The notes below the pieces were generated by a model. It made no database searches. It saw nothing but the letters and a program-made list of their open reading frames with translations, and was not told the DNA's origin. Shown piece by piece: positions 1-8,522 of a stretch of DNA of 23,424 nucleotides. Position numbers and translations under genes: made by a program. Source of the stretch: Chara braunii (taxonomy: Eukaryota > Streptophyta > Charophyceae > Charales > Characeae); the NCBI GenBank assembly GCA_003427395.1, contig BFEA01000176.1, forward strand, positions 1,311,941-1,335,364, written 5' to 3'. Within the stretch, counting starts at the first letter, position 1. Each line of letters begins with the position of its first letter.

Positions 1-359
1 AAAAAAAAAAAGAAGGGGTAGTCAAGCTACATACCTTGTCGGAGGCGAGTGGACTTAGGGAGTACGAAGCAATGCACATTTCCGTGTCCCAGCGGAAGAT
101 TCATTTGATTTTGCTCCTTGCTTCTATATACTAAGTTGTGTGAGGCGCTCGGGCGAGGTTCGAGACCTACCTGTTGGTCGGTGTTTGGCTCACTNAGGGA
201 GAAATGTCAAGTTGCACTCCGGTGAAGGGTTCGTTATCAAATAGCAGGAAGAGGACCGAGAATCGTGAAGGTCACCATGCGTAGCTGTTGTCTCGATCAC
301 TAAGAGTCGGCGGTTTTATACCATAGCAGATCAGGCAATGCAGGATGAGCCGAAAGTTG

Positions 360-1000
360 AGCTACAGTGCCAAACTATAAGCAGAGCTAGCAATGTGGGA
401 TAAACTGAAGCTCGAGTGACTATGCTAAACACCAGGGGAAACTGCGGACAAGCTTCATACGTACCTACCCGTATTCGAGCAGCAGATTCTTCCTCAGTTT
501 GCACTTTGGCTGACCAGATTCGAAGGGGGGCAGAGTCGACCCCGCGACTGGTCCTCTCGACCTGTATGTATCNGACCATGAATGATTGTTATGAACATTC
601 ACATGGTGGAGACTACTTCTGCGAATGCAGAAGGCGGAAGTGCGAAGTAACGAAGGGGTGAGCTGAAGGCTGGTAGCGACATACTCCCGTATTTAGCCAG
701 AAGGCTCGCTCCGTTATACTCATCCCGTAGGAGGGAGCCACGAGGGACAAGCCATTGAGGTTAGAGATTTACCTGCCAGTTGAGGCAGTCACCCATCTCC
801 GCATATGGAGTAACAAAGAGTGAGCAGCACGCTCGAAGACTTACCCATCGGCCGTTGCGCTACCCATTGTACCAGGCAGGGCAACTACAGGCAGCTCGAG
901 AGGTGTAGGCTTACTAAGCAACCAATGCATGTTCATTTTGTAGGGCGATTGATCAGTGAACTGTTGACTACTGTCCTACCGGACGAAATAGCTGGAGGCA
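360..1000 (+). pseudogene. Possible decayed retroelement gag-like frame
   Basis: Read in the frame of position 435, the stretch gives protein-like sequence broken only by stops, with no frameshift needed. It includes AELAMWDKLKLE, then ADKLHTYLPVFEQQILPQFA at about 445-505, then ELKAGSDILPYLARRLAPLY. At about 921-970 it reads NACSFCRAIDQ-stop-TVDYCP, which resembles a broken CCHC zinc knuckle: Cys-x2-Cys is present, the His position is Gln and the last Cys is one residue off. About ten stops interrupt the frame, and all could come from C-to-T change of CAA, CAG or CGA codons. A gag origin is inference from composition and the knuckle-like motif. Chance cannot be excluded. An N lies inside it at 573. 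No other gene is seen in 1-1060. Confidence 0.2.
720..810. other. Three small inverted repeats
   Basis: Three short dyads lie close together: TCCC/GGGA (723-736), CTGCC/GGCAG with a 6-base loop (773-788) and CTCC/GGAG (797-810). Each stem is only 4-5 bp, so chance is quite possible. They are listed because similar clusters with much longer stems recur elsewhere in the window. Confidence 0.25.
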
Positions 1001-1059
1001 AGCCACAAAGTCATAAACTCACCTATGGTCAATATATTTGAGAGGTCTCATTGCAATTT

Positions 1060-1460
1060 AGTGGGTCGTCAGGAAGTCAACAACAAGTTATTTGACTCTG
1101 ACGGACTAAGCAACTGCGATTTTGGCCGCCATTGCGAGACCCTCAGGCCTATGAAGATTACAAGGCTCTTTCCTGGGAGTTGAGTCAGTCCCTCTCTTGT
1201 ATCGCAAAAGTCTGAAACCTCTCCTTCTGCCCTTCTTACTCTTAGTCTAATCCTGTTCAGAGAGGAAGGCGACAGACAGGATTGCAACCCGTAGGACCGC
1301 AACAAAACTCTGTGGGGAGTCCGCCCACCCATTGCGGGAGCCCTGCAGGAACTCAGGAGGAGTTTTGAAGGCAGGGAACTAAGAGGTAAAAGTTAATCCT
1401 CCTTCTGTAAACCCAGTTATAACCCCTATCTGTACTTTTTGCTATAGTTTGATTGAGTAC
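1060..1460 (+). repeat. R1 block of composite repeat, copy A
   Basis: This block aligns by eye, in the same orientation, with 9630-10020. Shared stretches include TTTTGGCC-CCATTG followed by GAGACCCTCA or GGGACCCTCA, then CTTCTTACTC with AGTCT-ATC, then a GTGGG-(A)G-(T)(T/C)-GCCCACC stretch followed by ATTG-GGGA. The copies are clearly diverged, with small indels. In both copies the block is followed after roughly 500-560 bp by the same type of short hairpin array, so R1 and the array travel together. No coding frame is maintained between the copies. The region 1460-1715 that links R1 to the array also aligns loosely with 10020-10180. Confidence 0.65.
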
Positions 1461-1715
1461 ATGATTGCATGCATCCTATTATTGTTTTAGAGTTTGACTT
1501 TTAAAATATAACTCAGATTTGAGTAAAGGAATGTCTGCGCAAACTCAATTTCAGCTTTATTGTTTGACTGAAAACAAATTGTGGAAAGGGGTTGCATCTG
1601 GGGGAAGGATGGGAGGAAGGTGGTATTATTTGTGTTTGACTTCGTCAACCAAAGGCTGAAAGAGTCTCCATAAGTTGAAAGGGTCCAGTGCTATGTTTAT
1701 TTTTGATTGTCTGGA

Positions 1716-2335
1716 GGACCAGACAGGTTTCCATTAAATTGGATGGTCTGGTTGCTATGACTTGTGAAGGTTGTTAGTGATTGGCTTTCTCAGGGACCAA
1801 GCATGTTTCCATAAGATTCGATGGTTTGGTTGTCTTGTTTCATTTAGGTTTTCTGATATTTATTAGTCCCTCCTTGTTTATTCTGAGGAAAGATCAGGCG
1901 AAGGACTGAACAGATTCCCATAAGATTGGGAAGTCTGGTCTGGAGCTACGTACATGATGGAATCAAAAAGGTAAATTAGTTTATATGTTATATTTTCTTA
2001 TTTTATGAACAGGCTAGTCAAACATGTTTCTATAAGATTGGATGATCTGACTATAGTTTATCACCAACTGAAGAGAGTATCAGTTAAGAGTAAATTAGTG
2101 GTAAGATGGGGCAGACTTAACTTTGATCTAAGTTGAACGGTTCAGTCGTATGTTACCTTAAAAGACTAAGTGCAGACAATTATATATAACTTGAATACTT
2201 TAAATAGTTCAGGGTGACTAGGTTGTACATCGTAGTTATATGCCAAAGGAAAATAAAATTTGTAGTGCCTTGTGTTTGTGTATATCTAATGGCTGAGCTA
2301 GACAAATTTTCATAAGATTGAATGGTCTAACTTTA
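1716..2335 (+). repeat. Hairpin-unit array type 1, copy A
   Basis: At least five units share the loop core CATGTTTCYATAAGATTGGAT, spaced 75-270 bp apart. Each core is flanked by self-complementary arms that differ between units: ACCAGAC (1718-1724) with GTCTGGT (1746-1752); ACCAA (1796-1800) with TTGGT (1826-1830); TAGTCA (2015-2020) with TGACTA (2048-2053); TAGAC (2299-2303) with GTCTA (2325-2329). The unit near 1903-1940 is less regular. The arms change in a compensated way while the core stays put, which suggests the fold matters or is regenerated. A related array in the same orientation lies at 10183-10620. Confidence 0.65.
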
Positions 2336-2519
2336 CGCCTTATTTAAGTTGGGTATGAGGGACAAATCATTGAAAGACTTTGAACTATTGTTTGACAAGG
2401 TTGACTTTAGGTTGGTGAGAGTACTTACCATTGTGGTTTGGCCTTACATGTAGATGAATGCAATCACTACTTAGTATGAGTATCATTTTGACAGGTAGTT
2501 GCTTTAGATGCTCGCCACG

Positions 2520-3105
2520 TACTAGAGCTATAAGATTTATATTTGGCTTTGTATAAATTTTGGTAAACTACTTTCTCTATGGGAAGCGCTGCCAAAATTT
2601 ATAAAAATCGAAGGAGTCAGTCAAATATGACTTTCAAAGTTCCACTTTTTGCATGAGTTTTATATCTGGCTTAGTGAAAATTTGAAAAACCTTCTTTTCT
2701 AGGAGAAGTACTACCAATTTTTTTTTTAATTAATGGAGTTAAACAAAATTGACTTTGAATAGTCAAGATTATTTTAAGATCTGAACTTAGCCTTATATAA
2801 ATTTATGAAAGTTACTTTCTCTACCGGAAGCGCTGCCGAAATTTCTACAAATCTAAGAAGTTAGTTAAATTTTATCATCGCAAGAACTCAAGTCTCCGTC
2901 AGAGTTCTTATCTAACTTAGTATAAATATGAAAAGTTTACTTCTCTAGAGAAGATGCTGCAAAAAATTTTACTAATTCAGTGGGCTAGACAAAATTTGAC
3001 TTTCTAGAGTTGAAAATTATTTCAACTTTTCATATTTAGGTTGATATAAATTATGAGAAAATATTTTTTCTACGAAAAACATTGTCAATTTTTTTTTAAT
3101 TAAAA
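2520..3105 (+). repeat. ~120-bp tandem array with a palindrome per unit, copy A
   Basis: Five diverged units start near 2571, 2691, 2815, 2940 and 3065, a period of 120-125 bp. Each has an upstream TTATATWWGGCTTAGTATAAA-like stretch, then a small dyad, then a conserved AAGCGCTGCCAAAATTT-like run. The dyads differ: CTTTC/GGAAG (2571-2586), CTTCT/AGAAG (2691-2708), CTTTC/GGAAG (2815-2830), the perfect CTTCTCTAGAGAAG (2940-2953) and TTTTTC-TAC-GAAAAA (3065-3079). Inverted relatives lie at 12845-13150 and 5456-5830. There is no coding potential. Confidence 0.7.
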
Positions 3106-4429
3106 AAATATATATATTTTTTGACAGGTGACGATTCTGGCAATGCACTCTGTATGGGGGAGATTCTACCAAGATCTATCTTTCTTTGGGCGTTTGCTTA
3201 AAGTAGATTTGGGCTTAGTTATCAGGATAATTTTTTAGAGCGAGCATGGTATAGGAATTTACTCTCCGTACACTTACAAGTTTAGTTTGGGCATTGACCT
3301 GTGTTATGATACAAACCTTCTTTGAACGTTTGTATTCAGGACAGGGTTAGATTAAAGTTGATCTGACAAGGATCATCTTCTGTTATCACTGATAACAGGT
3401 CGTTTGCCGATTCGTCAGTTTACGACTCAACTCCAATCCACTATTGTCATTCAACCTAAAGGTTTTAGCCCTATGGTTTGATTTGTTTTGTTGAGTTTTC
3501 ACTTGGACTTTATTGAATGACCATTTAACAAAGATATTGCGTATTTTATTTTGACAAGTTGCACAAAAAGTGAGGTTTGTATAGTTAAAGCGAGGGGTGT
3601 GATCGCAGAGAATGGTTGAAGTTGACCCCATGTAGTGTGTGGATTTTTGGTTGAATTTTTTGATGTGATTGCATGTATGTTTTGTGGTTCAGACTCTGGA
3701 TGTGGCTGCCTGTGATTACATATATATATGGTTTAAGGGAGTCTCATTGTGATTGTGAGAAATTGTCACATATTTATAACATTTTATTATATATAGGTAT
3801 ACATATGCCTTGAGTGTTTACTGGGCCTACAGTGACCATGCGTAAGGGTTAAATAAATTACGCCTTGAGAGAAAAGGGAGATTGTCTTTTTACTTTTGTT
3901 TTTTTTAATTATTATGGTTGGACGTTGAAGTTTGTGGCAGCCGTCAAAGTCAAACCCCTTGATCTTTCTCCAGATCCTAGATGATGAAGTTTTTCTCCAA
4001 GGCCTCGAGAGACGACTGCCACCACATGTATGAACATGGGTATCACCCACTTTCCGCAAGGTGCAGAAGAGGGTGTGGTGATTAACCGCCTTGACGGTTG
4101 TCTAGCATCGAGAGATTAACCCCTCAAAGCGCGTGTCAGCAAACACTTGAGTGTCGAACTCGACTATCGAGATTAACGAGAATCGCATAATTATGGCTAC
4201 TACATAGTACGCCGTCATTGTGACCGCTTGCGTATGCTTGCATTGTTGGTCGATATGAGAAGACCCTGCAACCTCGCGGTTTTATACTGAGTCTTCCACA
4301 TGTCGCTTAACTGATTTCCGCGTCGGAAGGTTATGGGTTGGGAACTAAAAGGATTATGAGTGTTGTTGTGTTGTTTGAGTGTGTTTTTAATTTTATGTTT
4401 TTACCGAGGACGAGTGATGAGTGAGATGC
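3106..4429 (+). repeat. Spacer of composite copy A, with conserved hairpins
   Basis: No gene is seen here. A perfect 8-bp hairpin, CTGTTATC-ACT-GATAACAG, lies at 3380-3398 and is followed by GGTCGTTTGCCGATTCGTCA. The same hairpin and flank occur inverted at 12686-12632 and diverged at 21477-21520, each time between an array and module M. A further dyad ACAAAC/GTTTGT lies near 3313-3334. ACACT-TG-AGTGT lies at 4143-4154, matching CGACACT-CA-AGTGTCG in the inverted copy at 11823-11838. The stretch 3640-4130 otherwise shows only AT-rich sequence and a short TA run. Confidence 0.55.
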
Positions 4430-4890
4430 GTCCTAGTCGACCGACGACGAGTCGCGCTTGGGACTTCAACCCCCCCAAGGCGTCGATTCGCGTGCGGGTC
4501 TCATAGAGGCGTGGGACCGCAAATACCCCCTATGCTACAACCTACGAGAAATGCTCTCGGCTGGTCCACCTCTGTGATTGCAACTGATTAGCTTTTGTAC
4601 TGTGGACTGGTAGCTCGACGGGAATAGACCCAGCGAAGGGAGGTGACAACTCCCACAAGGTGGAGGTAAGTTGTACCTCACCTAGGCCCTATCCTGGTCT
4701 GTCGTAGGGGCCCGCGAGAGGTATGGTTGGCGCACTCAGTCGGAGCGGCTGCGGAAGCTCTTTGTTTATCACGAGTCGACCAACTCCTGCGTGATGCTGC
4801 CGGAGGGTCCCGCCCAGCGTGGGATCGATGAAGTCGACAACGCTTGCAGTGGTCCAAGCGTACTAAATTTCGATTGTATGGCCCTAAGGA
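4430..4890 (+). repeat. Module M of composite repeat, copy A
   Basis: This GC-richer module aligns by eye with 11570-11190 (inverted) and 22260-22745 (direct). Landmarks in order are: CTAGTCGACCGACG near 4432; TATGCTACAACCTACGAGAA; dyad CGAGA/TCTCG (4545-4559); dyad GGGAG-GTGACAA-CTCCC (4638-4654); dyad GAGGTA-AGTTG-TACCTC (4663-4679); and CTCCTGCGTGATGC near 4789. The dyads keep their positions in the other copies although the stem bases differ. GAG|GTAAGT at 4663-4671 also matches a splice donor. No protein frame is shared by the three copies, so I read it as non-coding. Confidence 0.65.
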
Positions 4891-5122
4891 CGACGTGGAT
4901 GTCCATTGTGTCCGCTTGGGTCTAACCCTGAGCCGCCAGTTGAATGCTGACATAGGAGGTGGACGGCGCCATGACGATCTCCTCAGAGTACTCGGTTTCA
5001 TGGCCGGAAGGGGACGGCCCGGGTAGGTAGGCCTCAAAGGGGTGTGTGGAAAAAGGGGCCCACCGGTAAGAGGAAAAGGATCGCAGAAGCGGAGTGTGTA
5101 GTTGCAGGCCGGCTCGCCCCAA
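4769..5122 (-). pseudogene. Coding-like remnant, possibly gag N-terminal region
   Basis: On the minus strand an ATG at 5122 opens a 118-codon frame with one internal TAG. It reads MGRAGLQLHTPLLRSF at the start, then EYSEEIVMAPSTSYVSIQLA, then the stop, then TQADTMDIHVVLRAIQSKFS and TLGPLQALSTSSIP, ending at TGA 4769-4771. The single stop could be CAG changed to TAG. Composition is more protein-like than the other frames here, and the region is GC-rich compared with its AT-rich flank. It overlaps module M by about 120 bp. Another, longer minus-strand frame (4678-5136, 152 codons) crosses the same DNA but is Arg/Pro-rich and looks like a shadow. A retroelement gag origin is only a guess. Confidence 0.2.
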
Positions 5123-5225
5123 ATTCGTCGCGCCATGTGTAAAAAAGAGATGTAGATATGATCAAAGGGAGATGATCCGTTCGGATCCAGGGTGCCCGAA
5201 GGGAGAAGCCGGAAAGAAGGGGGGT

Positions 5226-5282
5226 TAGGAGAACCCTAACCCTAAGAAAACCCTAACTGGACTAGGTGGAGGTTAGGGTGGG
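5226..5282. other. Telomere-like CCCTAA/TTAGGG motifs
   Basis: AACCCTAACCCTAAG and AACCCTAAC lie at about 5233-5260, with GGTTAG before them and GGTTAGGGT after (about 5270-5279). They face each other and could pair. This is too short for an interstitial telomere array. Such telo-box motifs are also known near plant promoters. Confidence 0.4.
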
Positions 5283-5289
5283 AGAGCAG

Positions 5290-5985
5290 CGACCTAACCA
5301 AGCAAAGAAAATTAAAAAAAAAATATAAACATGGAGGGAGGGGGGAAGATAAAATAAATAAAATGTGAAATTTCAAGATAAAAATAAATTAATCAAAATA
5401 CTATAAAAATAATAAATAAAATATAAAAAGTGAGGAGACATAATATTTTTTATTTTTCAGCAACATTTTTCGACCCTACATGGGGTTAAAGAATATGCCA
5501 AGAGGAAGGAAAGAACAACAGGAGCACACTAATTTTCAAAATAGAGCAAATTAAAATTTTTATAATAAATAAATAAATTAATAAATAAATAAATGACGAG
5601 GTGGAAAAAAATGAAGAGAAACTATTGGAATTTTCAAAAATTTTAGCAACATTTAATTACCCCCATAAGGTCGAAGTGTGTCGTCAAGAAAATGACTAAG
5701 CAAAATGGAAACAGAGATCAGGGAAAAAAATATAAAATTTTGGAAGAAGAGAGTCGGGAAAATATATAAAATTTTGGTAGCACTTCGTTACCCCAAGGGG
5801 TCAAAATGTGCGCTGATAGCTAAAATAACTAAGTCCTAACAAAATATAGAGGTGCCGCATAATTTTTTTCATTTTTAGAATTAAAAATAAATAAATAAAT
5901 AACGTTAAAAAAAAAAAAAAAATTGAAGAAAAAAAAAAATTAAATCAAAGAGAAAAAGTAAAACAAAAAAATTTTAAAGTTGGGT
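5290..5985. repeat. AT-rich block with isolated ~120-bp-type units (array D)
   Basis: This is A-rich sequence with AAAT runs (for example 5567-5594). It contains three units resembling the ~120-bp array in inverse orientation. Each has TAGCA- or CAGCAACATTT- or TTGGTAGCACTTCG-like sequence followed by a small dyad: ACCC/GGGT (5473-5486), ACC/GGT near 5658-5671, and the perfect ACCCC-AA-GGGGT (5790-5801). Spacing is about 186 and 130 bp. The TTGGTAGCACTTCG words match TTGGCAGTACTTCC at about 12852-12865. No gene is seen. Confidence 0.45.
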
Positions 5986-6275
5986 GGGGGGGTGGTAAAA
6001 AAGTGATGAAGAAAGAGAGAAATAGGTGAGAAAGAGAAAAGAGTGAAGTGGGAGATGAGGGAGATGATGGGGTTGTAGTTGGGGGAGGAAAGGGGGAGAG
6101 AAGGCTGGTAGAATGCGAGAGAAAGATATGAAAAACGTGGAGAGGAATAAAAGAGATTAGTGAGGATGATGAGTGGGGTGGAAGATAACTGAAGAGGGAG
6201 ATAAGAGGGAAGAGTAATAGGAGAGTTAGGAGAGATGATTAGATGGTAAAGGGGAAAGAGAGAGAGGGAGGTGGC
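5985..6275. repeat. G/A-rich strand-asymmetric tract
   Basis: About 290 bp are nearly free of C on the + strand and made mostly of GA, GGA and AAAG words with scattered T. There are no coding features. Such polypurine tracts can adopt triplex structures in principle. Here it may simply be degenerate microsatellite. Confidence 0.6.
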
Positions 6276-6307
6276 AGCCTACTGCTACAGCAGAAAAATA
6301 ATATAGT

Positions 6308-6420
6308 ATTGGCTGAGATCTTGATCAACCACCCTGATTGCACTGTCGCGCAACCCCCTAGCCAGAGGGGTCTTCACTGCTGCCGAACTACTACTGCAGC
6401 AGTAGAAAAAGTAATCATCA
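6308..6420 (+). repeat. Direct repeat flanking the foldback element (left copy)
   Basis: The stretch GCTGAGATCTTGATCA through CCCCCTAGCCAGAGGGGTCTTC matches 6966-7070 in the same orientation (and 8195-8300 in the duplicate). Both copies carry the CCCCT...AGGGG dyad. The two copies bracket the foldback element at 6480-6950, as if the foldback had inserted into a duplicated or tandem target. Confidence 0.5.
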
Positions 6421-6440
6421 TCATCATCATCATCATCATC
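6414..6440 (+). repeat. (ATC)9 microsatellite
   Basis: Nine uninterrupted ATC units. Open frames crossing it (Ile or Asp runs) are artefacts of the repeat. Confidence 0.9.
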
Positions 6441-6479
6441 TGGGTCAACAGAAAAATTCCCACGATAAATTAAAGTTGA

Positions 6480-6950
6480 CAAAACATTTCATAAAAAAAC
6501 ATTCCTTCATATTTATAAATTATCATTCCAATGTTCGTCCAATTGTAAAATTTTCAGTTTTATTTGATAAGTTCCCGTCTAAATATTAGTTTTCCCTTCC
6601 AACTACATCTATTTGTTCAAGATGGAATGGAAGTCTGGACGAGTTTATGAAATGTTTTAATTAAACTTTCATTCTACTACAACAAATATCTTCTAATTTA
6701 GATTGGATTAACCTATTTATAACTGAAAATCCTTACTTAGAATGATAGTCCAATTAAAATATTTCATGAACTCATCCAGAATTTCATTTCATCTCTAGCA
6801 TGCAGTCCAAATAAGAAGGGATACCCTATTCTTTGAATGAAAGTTTGCAAGTAAGGCGGAAAATTTTAAAATTGGAAGGACATTTTTAAGGATGGAATGA
6901 AATTTTAAAATTTAGAATGTAATTTTACTATAGAATGATTATTTAATTCT
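6480..6950. mobile_element. Foldback/MITE-like element with ~200-bp imperfect arms
   Basis: The left arm at 6480-6665 and the right arm at 6760-6945 are imperfect inverted repeats around a centre near 6710. The closest matches are GAGTTTATGAAATGTTTTAA (6641-6660) against the complement of AAAATATTTCATGAACTC (about 6756-6773), and CCAATTGTAAAATTTTC (6539-6555) against the complement of GAAAATTTTAAAATTGG (about 6860-6876). No transposase is encoded, which fits a non-autonomous foldback or MITE. I could not fix the exact ends or a target-site duplication. Part of the left arm and all of the right arm recur in the duplicate from 7868. Confidence 0.55.
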
Positions 6951-7228
6951 AGGAAAGTTTGGTGTGCCAAGATTTTGATAAGTCATCGAAATCTCATTGT
7001 ATTGCAGCCCCCTAGCTAGAGGGGGGTCTTCAGGATCTTCTGCAAGCTGCCACGTGGCACTGCAGATGATCACGTTCGCAGCCAGCAACAACCACGACGC
7101 TAAGGGGGGGGGGGGAATAGCAGCCCATCCGTTGGTGACTTGTTGGCCACTGCCCACCATTCACCGACGGGCCGGGGGAGGGGGGGTAGGTAGCTGGTGT
7201 GACACTCTTCAACACGAGCATACCACAC

Positions 7229-7293
7229 TACTAGTAAGGCACGCTACGCACACGCATGGTAGACTGCTGCCCAGGTTCAAACCCTAGCAGCAG
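7229..7293 (+). mobile_element. tRNA-related SINE-like head, copy 1
   Basis: A canonical RNA polymerase III B box, GGTTCAAACCC, lies at 7274-7284. An A-box-like TACTAGTAAGG at 7229-7239 starts about 45 bp upstream, the spacing found in tRNA genes. AGTAAGGCACGC followed by CGCATGGTAGAC resembles plant tRNA-derived SINE heads. The B box sits in the loop of a 7-bp stem, CTGCTGC (7264-7270) with GCAGCAG (7287-7293). No cloverleaf with an acceptor stem can be drawn, so it is not a functional tRNA gene. Confidence 0.4.
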
Positions 7294-7558
7294 CATGCAT
7301 CCTGAATCTTTATATACATAATTCGGGAGAGGGGCGGAGAGGGGCGGAGAGGGGCAGCGGAGCAGTGTGGGTTCGTGGCGAGTGCGAGTACGATGGCCTT
7401 GGCTTTGGCATTTGCACGCACACGTCTTGATGGTGCTCTCCTTTTTTGTCACTTTTCACTCTCTCCGCGATGCAATGTTTTCCCACCTGTTTCCTCTGAA
7501 AATGACCGAAAACAGGTAAAAATCCCACTATCGGGATTACATCATTTTCCCTACTCGC

Positions 7559-7582
7559 GGGGTAGGGTGGGTGGGAGCGGGG
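7559..7582 (+). other. G-quadruplex motif, copy 1
   Basis: Five G-runs of 3-4 bases (7559-7562, 7565-7567, 7569-7571, 7573-7575, 7579-7582) have loops of 1-3 bases, a textbook strong quadruplex pattern. It overlaps a perfect 7-bp hairpin GAGCGGG/CCCGCTC (7575-7595), so two folds would compete. Confidence 0.7.
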
Positions 7583-7866
7583 ACTGTTCCCGCTCTGATA
7601 CAAGTGACGGAACCGTCGGGATAGCGTTCCATCAATATCAGGACAAAGGGATGACGATGGGAGAGATGGAGGTGGAGATGGAAGGGACAACGCAACTCCA
7701 ACGCAGACTCAACATGCACATACTCCAAAGTGTGCAAATAAAGAATGAGGCTGGAACAGACTGCAGCTGGGGTAAATTAACTAATAGTATATTACTAGAT
7801 AGATGTTCATGACCACGTGTCGGCCATCCTTTGTTTTTCTTTCTTTCTTTCTTTTGCCATTCAAGT

Positions 7867-7867
7867 N
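7867..7867. other. Single N at the duplication junction (probable assembly joint)
   Basis: A lone undetermined base separates the end of duplication copy 1's flank from the first base of copy 2. Other single Ns are at 195 and 573. A repeat break exactly at an N suggests a scaffold joint where overlapping contigs were not merged. Confidence 0.75.
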
Positions 7868-8457
7868 ACGAGTTTATGAAATGTTTTAATTAAACTTTCA
7901 TTCTACTACAACAAATATCTTCTAATTTAGATTGGATTAACCTATTTATAACTGAAAATCCTTACTTAGAATGATAGTCCAATTAAAATATTTCATGAAC
8001 TCATCCAGAATTTCATTTCATCTCTAGCATGCAGTCCAAATAAGAAGGGATACCCTATTCTTTGAATGAAAGTTTGCAAGTAAGGCGGAAAATTTTAAAA
8101 TTGGAAGGACATTTTTAAGGATGGAATGAAATTTTAAAATTTAGAATGTAATTTTACTATAGAATGATTATTTAATTCTAGGAAAGTTTGGTGTGCCAAG
8201 ATTTTGATAAGTCATCGAAATCTCATTGTATTGCAGCCCCCTAGCTAGAGGGGGGTCTTCAGGATCTTCTGCAAGCTGCCACGTGGCACTGCAGATGATC
8301 ACGTTCGCAGCCAGCAACAACCACGACGCTAAGGGGGGGGGGGGAATAGCAGCCCATCCGTTGGTGACTTGTTGGCCACTGCCCACCATTCACCGACGGG
8401 CCGGGGGAGGGGGGGTAGGTAGCTGGTGTGACACTCTTCAACACGAGCATACCACAC

Positions 8458-8522
8458 TACTAGTAAGGCACGCTACGCACACGCATGGTAGACTGCTGCC
8501 CAGGTTCAAACCCTAGCAGCAG
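8458..8522 (+). mobile_element. tRNA-related SINE-like head, copy 2
   Basis: Identical to the head at 7229-7293: B box at 8503-8513 inside the same 7-bp stem, A-box-like sequence at 8458-8468. Confidence 0.4.

Larger units (their letters stand above)
6639..7774 (+). repeat. 1136-bp exact duplication, copy 1
   Basis: Positions 6639-7774 repeat at 7868-9003 with a constant offset of 1229 and no difference that I could see. Copy 1 then diverges at 7775 into a short unrelated stretch with a CTTT run, ending at a single N (7867). Copy 2 starts immediately after the N, in the middle of the foldback left arm. Copy 2's downstream junction is the one conserved with the third relative at 22740-22965, so copy 1's right junction is the derived or artefactual one. 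The open frames of 126 and 138-145 codons in the two copies are G- or C-rich shadows with no recognisable domain. Confidence 0.9.

Noticed and set aside
158-168. B-box-like GGTTCGAGACC as a further SINE head
   Set aside because: No convincing A box at the right distance upstream.
198-225. Degenerate module M near the window start (GGAG...AAGTTG...CTCC)
   Set aside because: Only one dyad and a short core match; no further landmarks of M are present.
4678-5136. 152-codon minus-strand open frame as a real gene
   Set aside because: Arg/Pro/Ser-rich, no recognisable domain, overlaps module M and a better coding-like register on the same strand; probably a GC-rich shadow.
5226-5282. Interstitial telomere array
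   Set aside because: Only three CCCTAA-type units and one reverse unit; too short.
7229-7293. Functional tRNA gene
   Set aside because: B box present, but no acceptor stem or anticodon arm can be formed.
7375-7812. 145-codon plus-strand open frame as a gene
   Set aside because: It lies inside the duplicated repeat, changes its C-terminus at the copy boundary and is not conserved as a frame in the inverted relative at 22740-22965.
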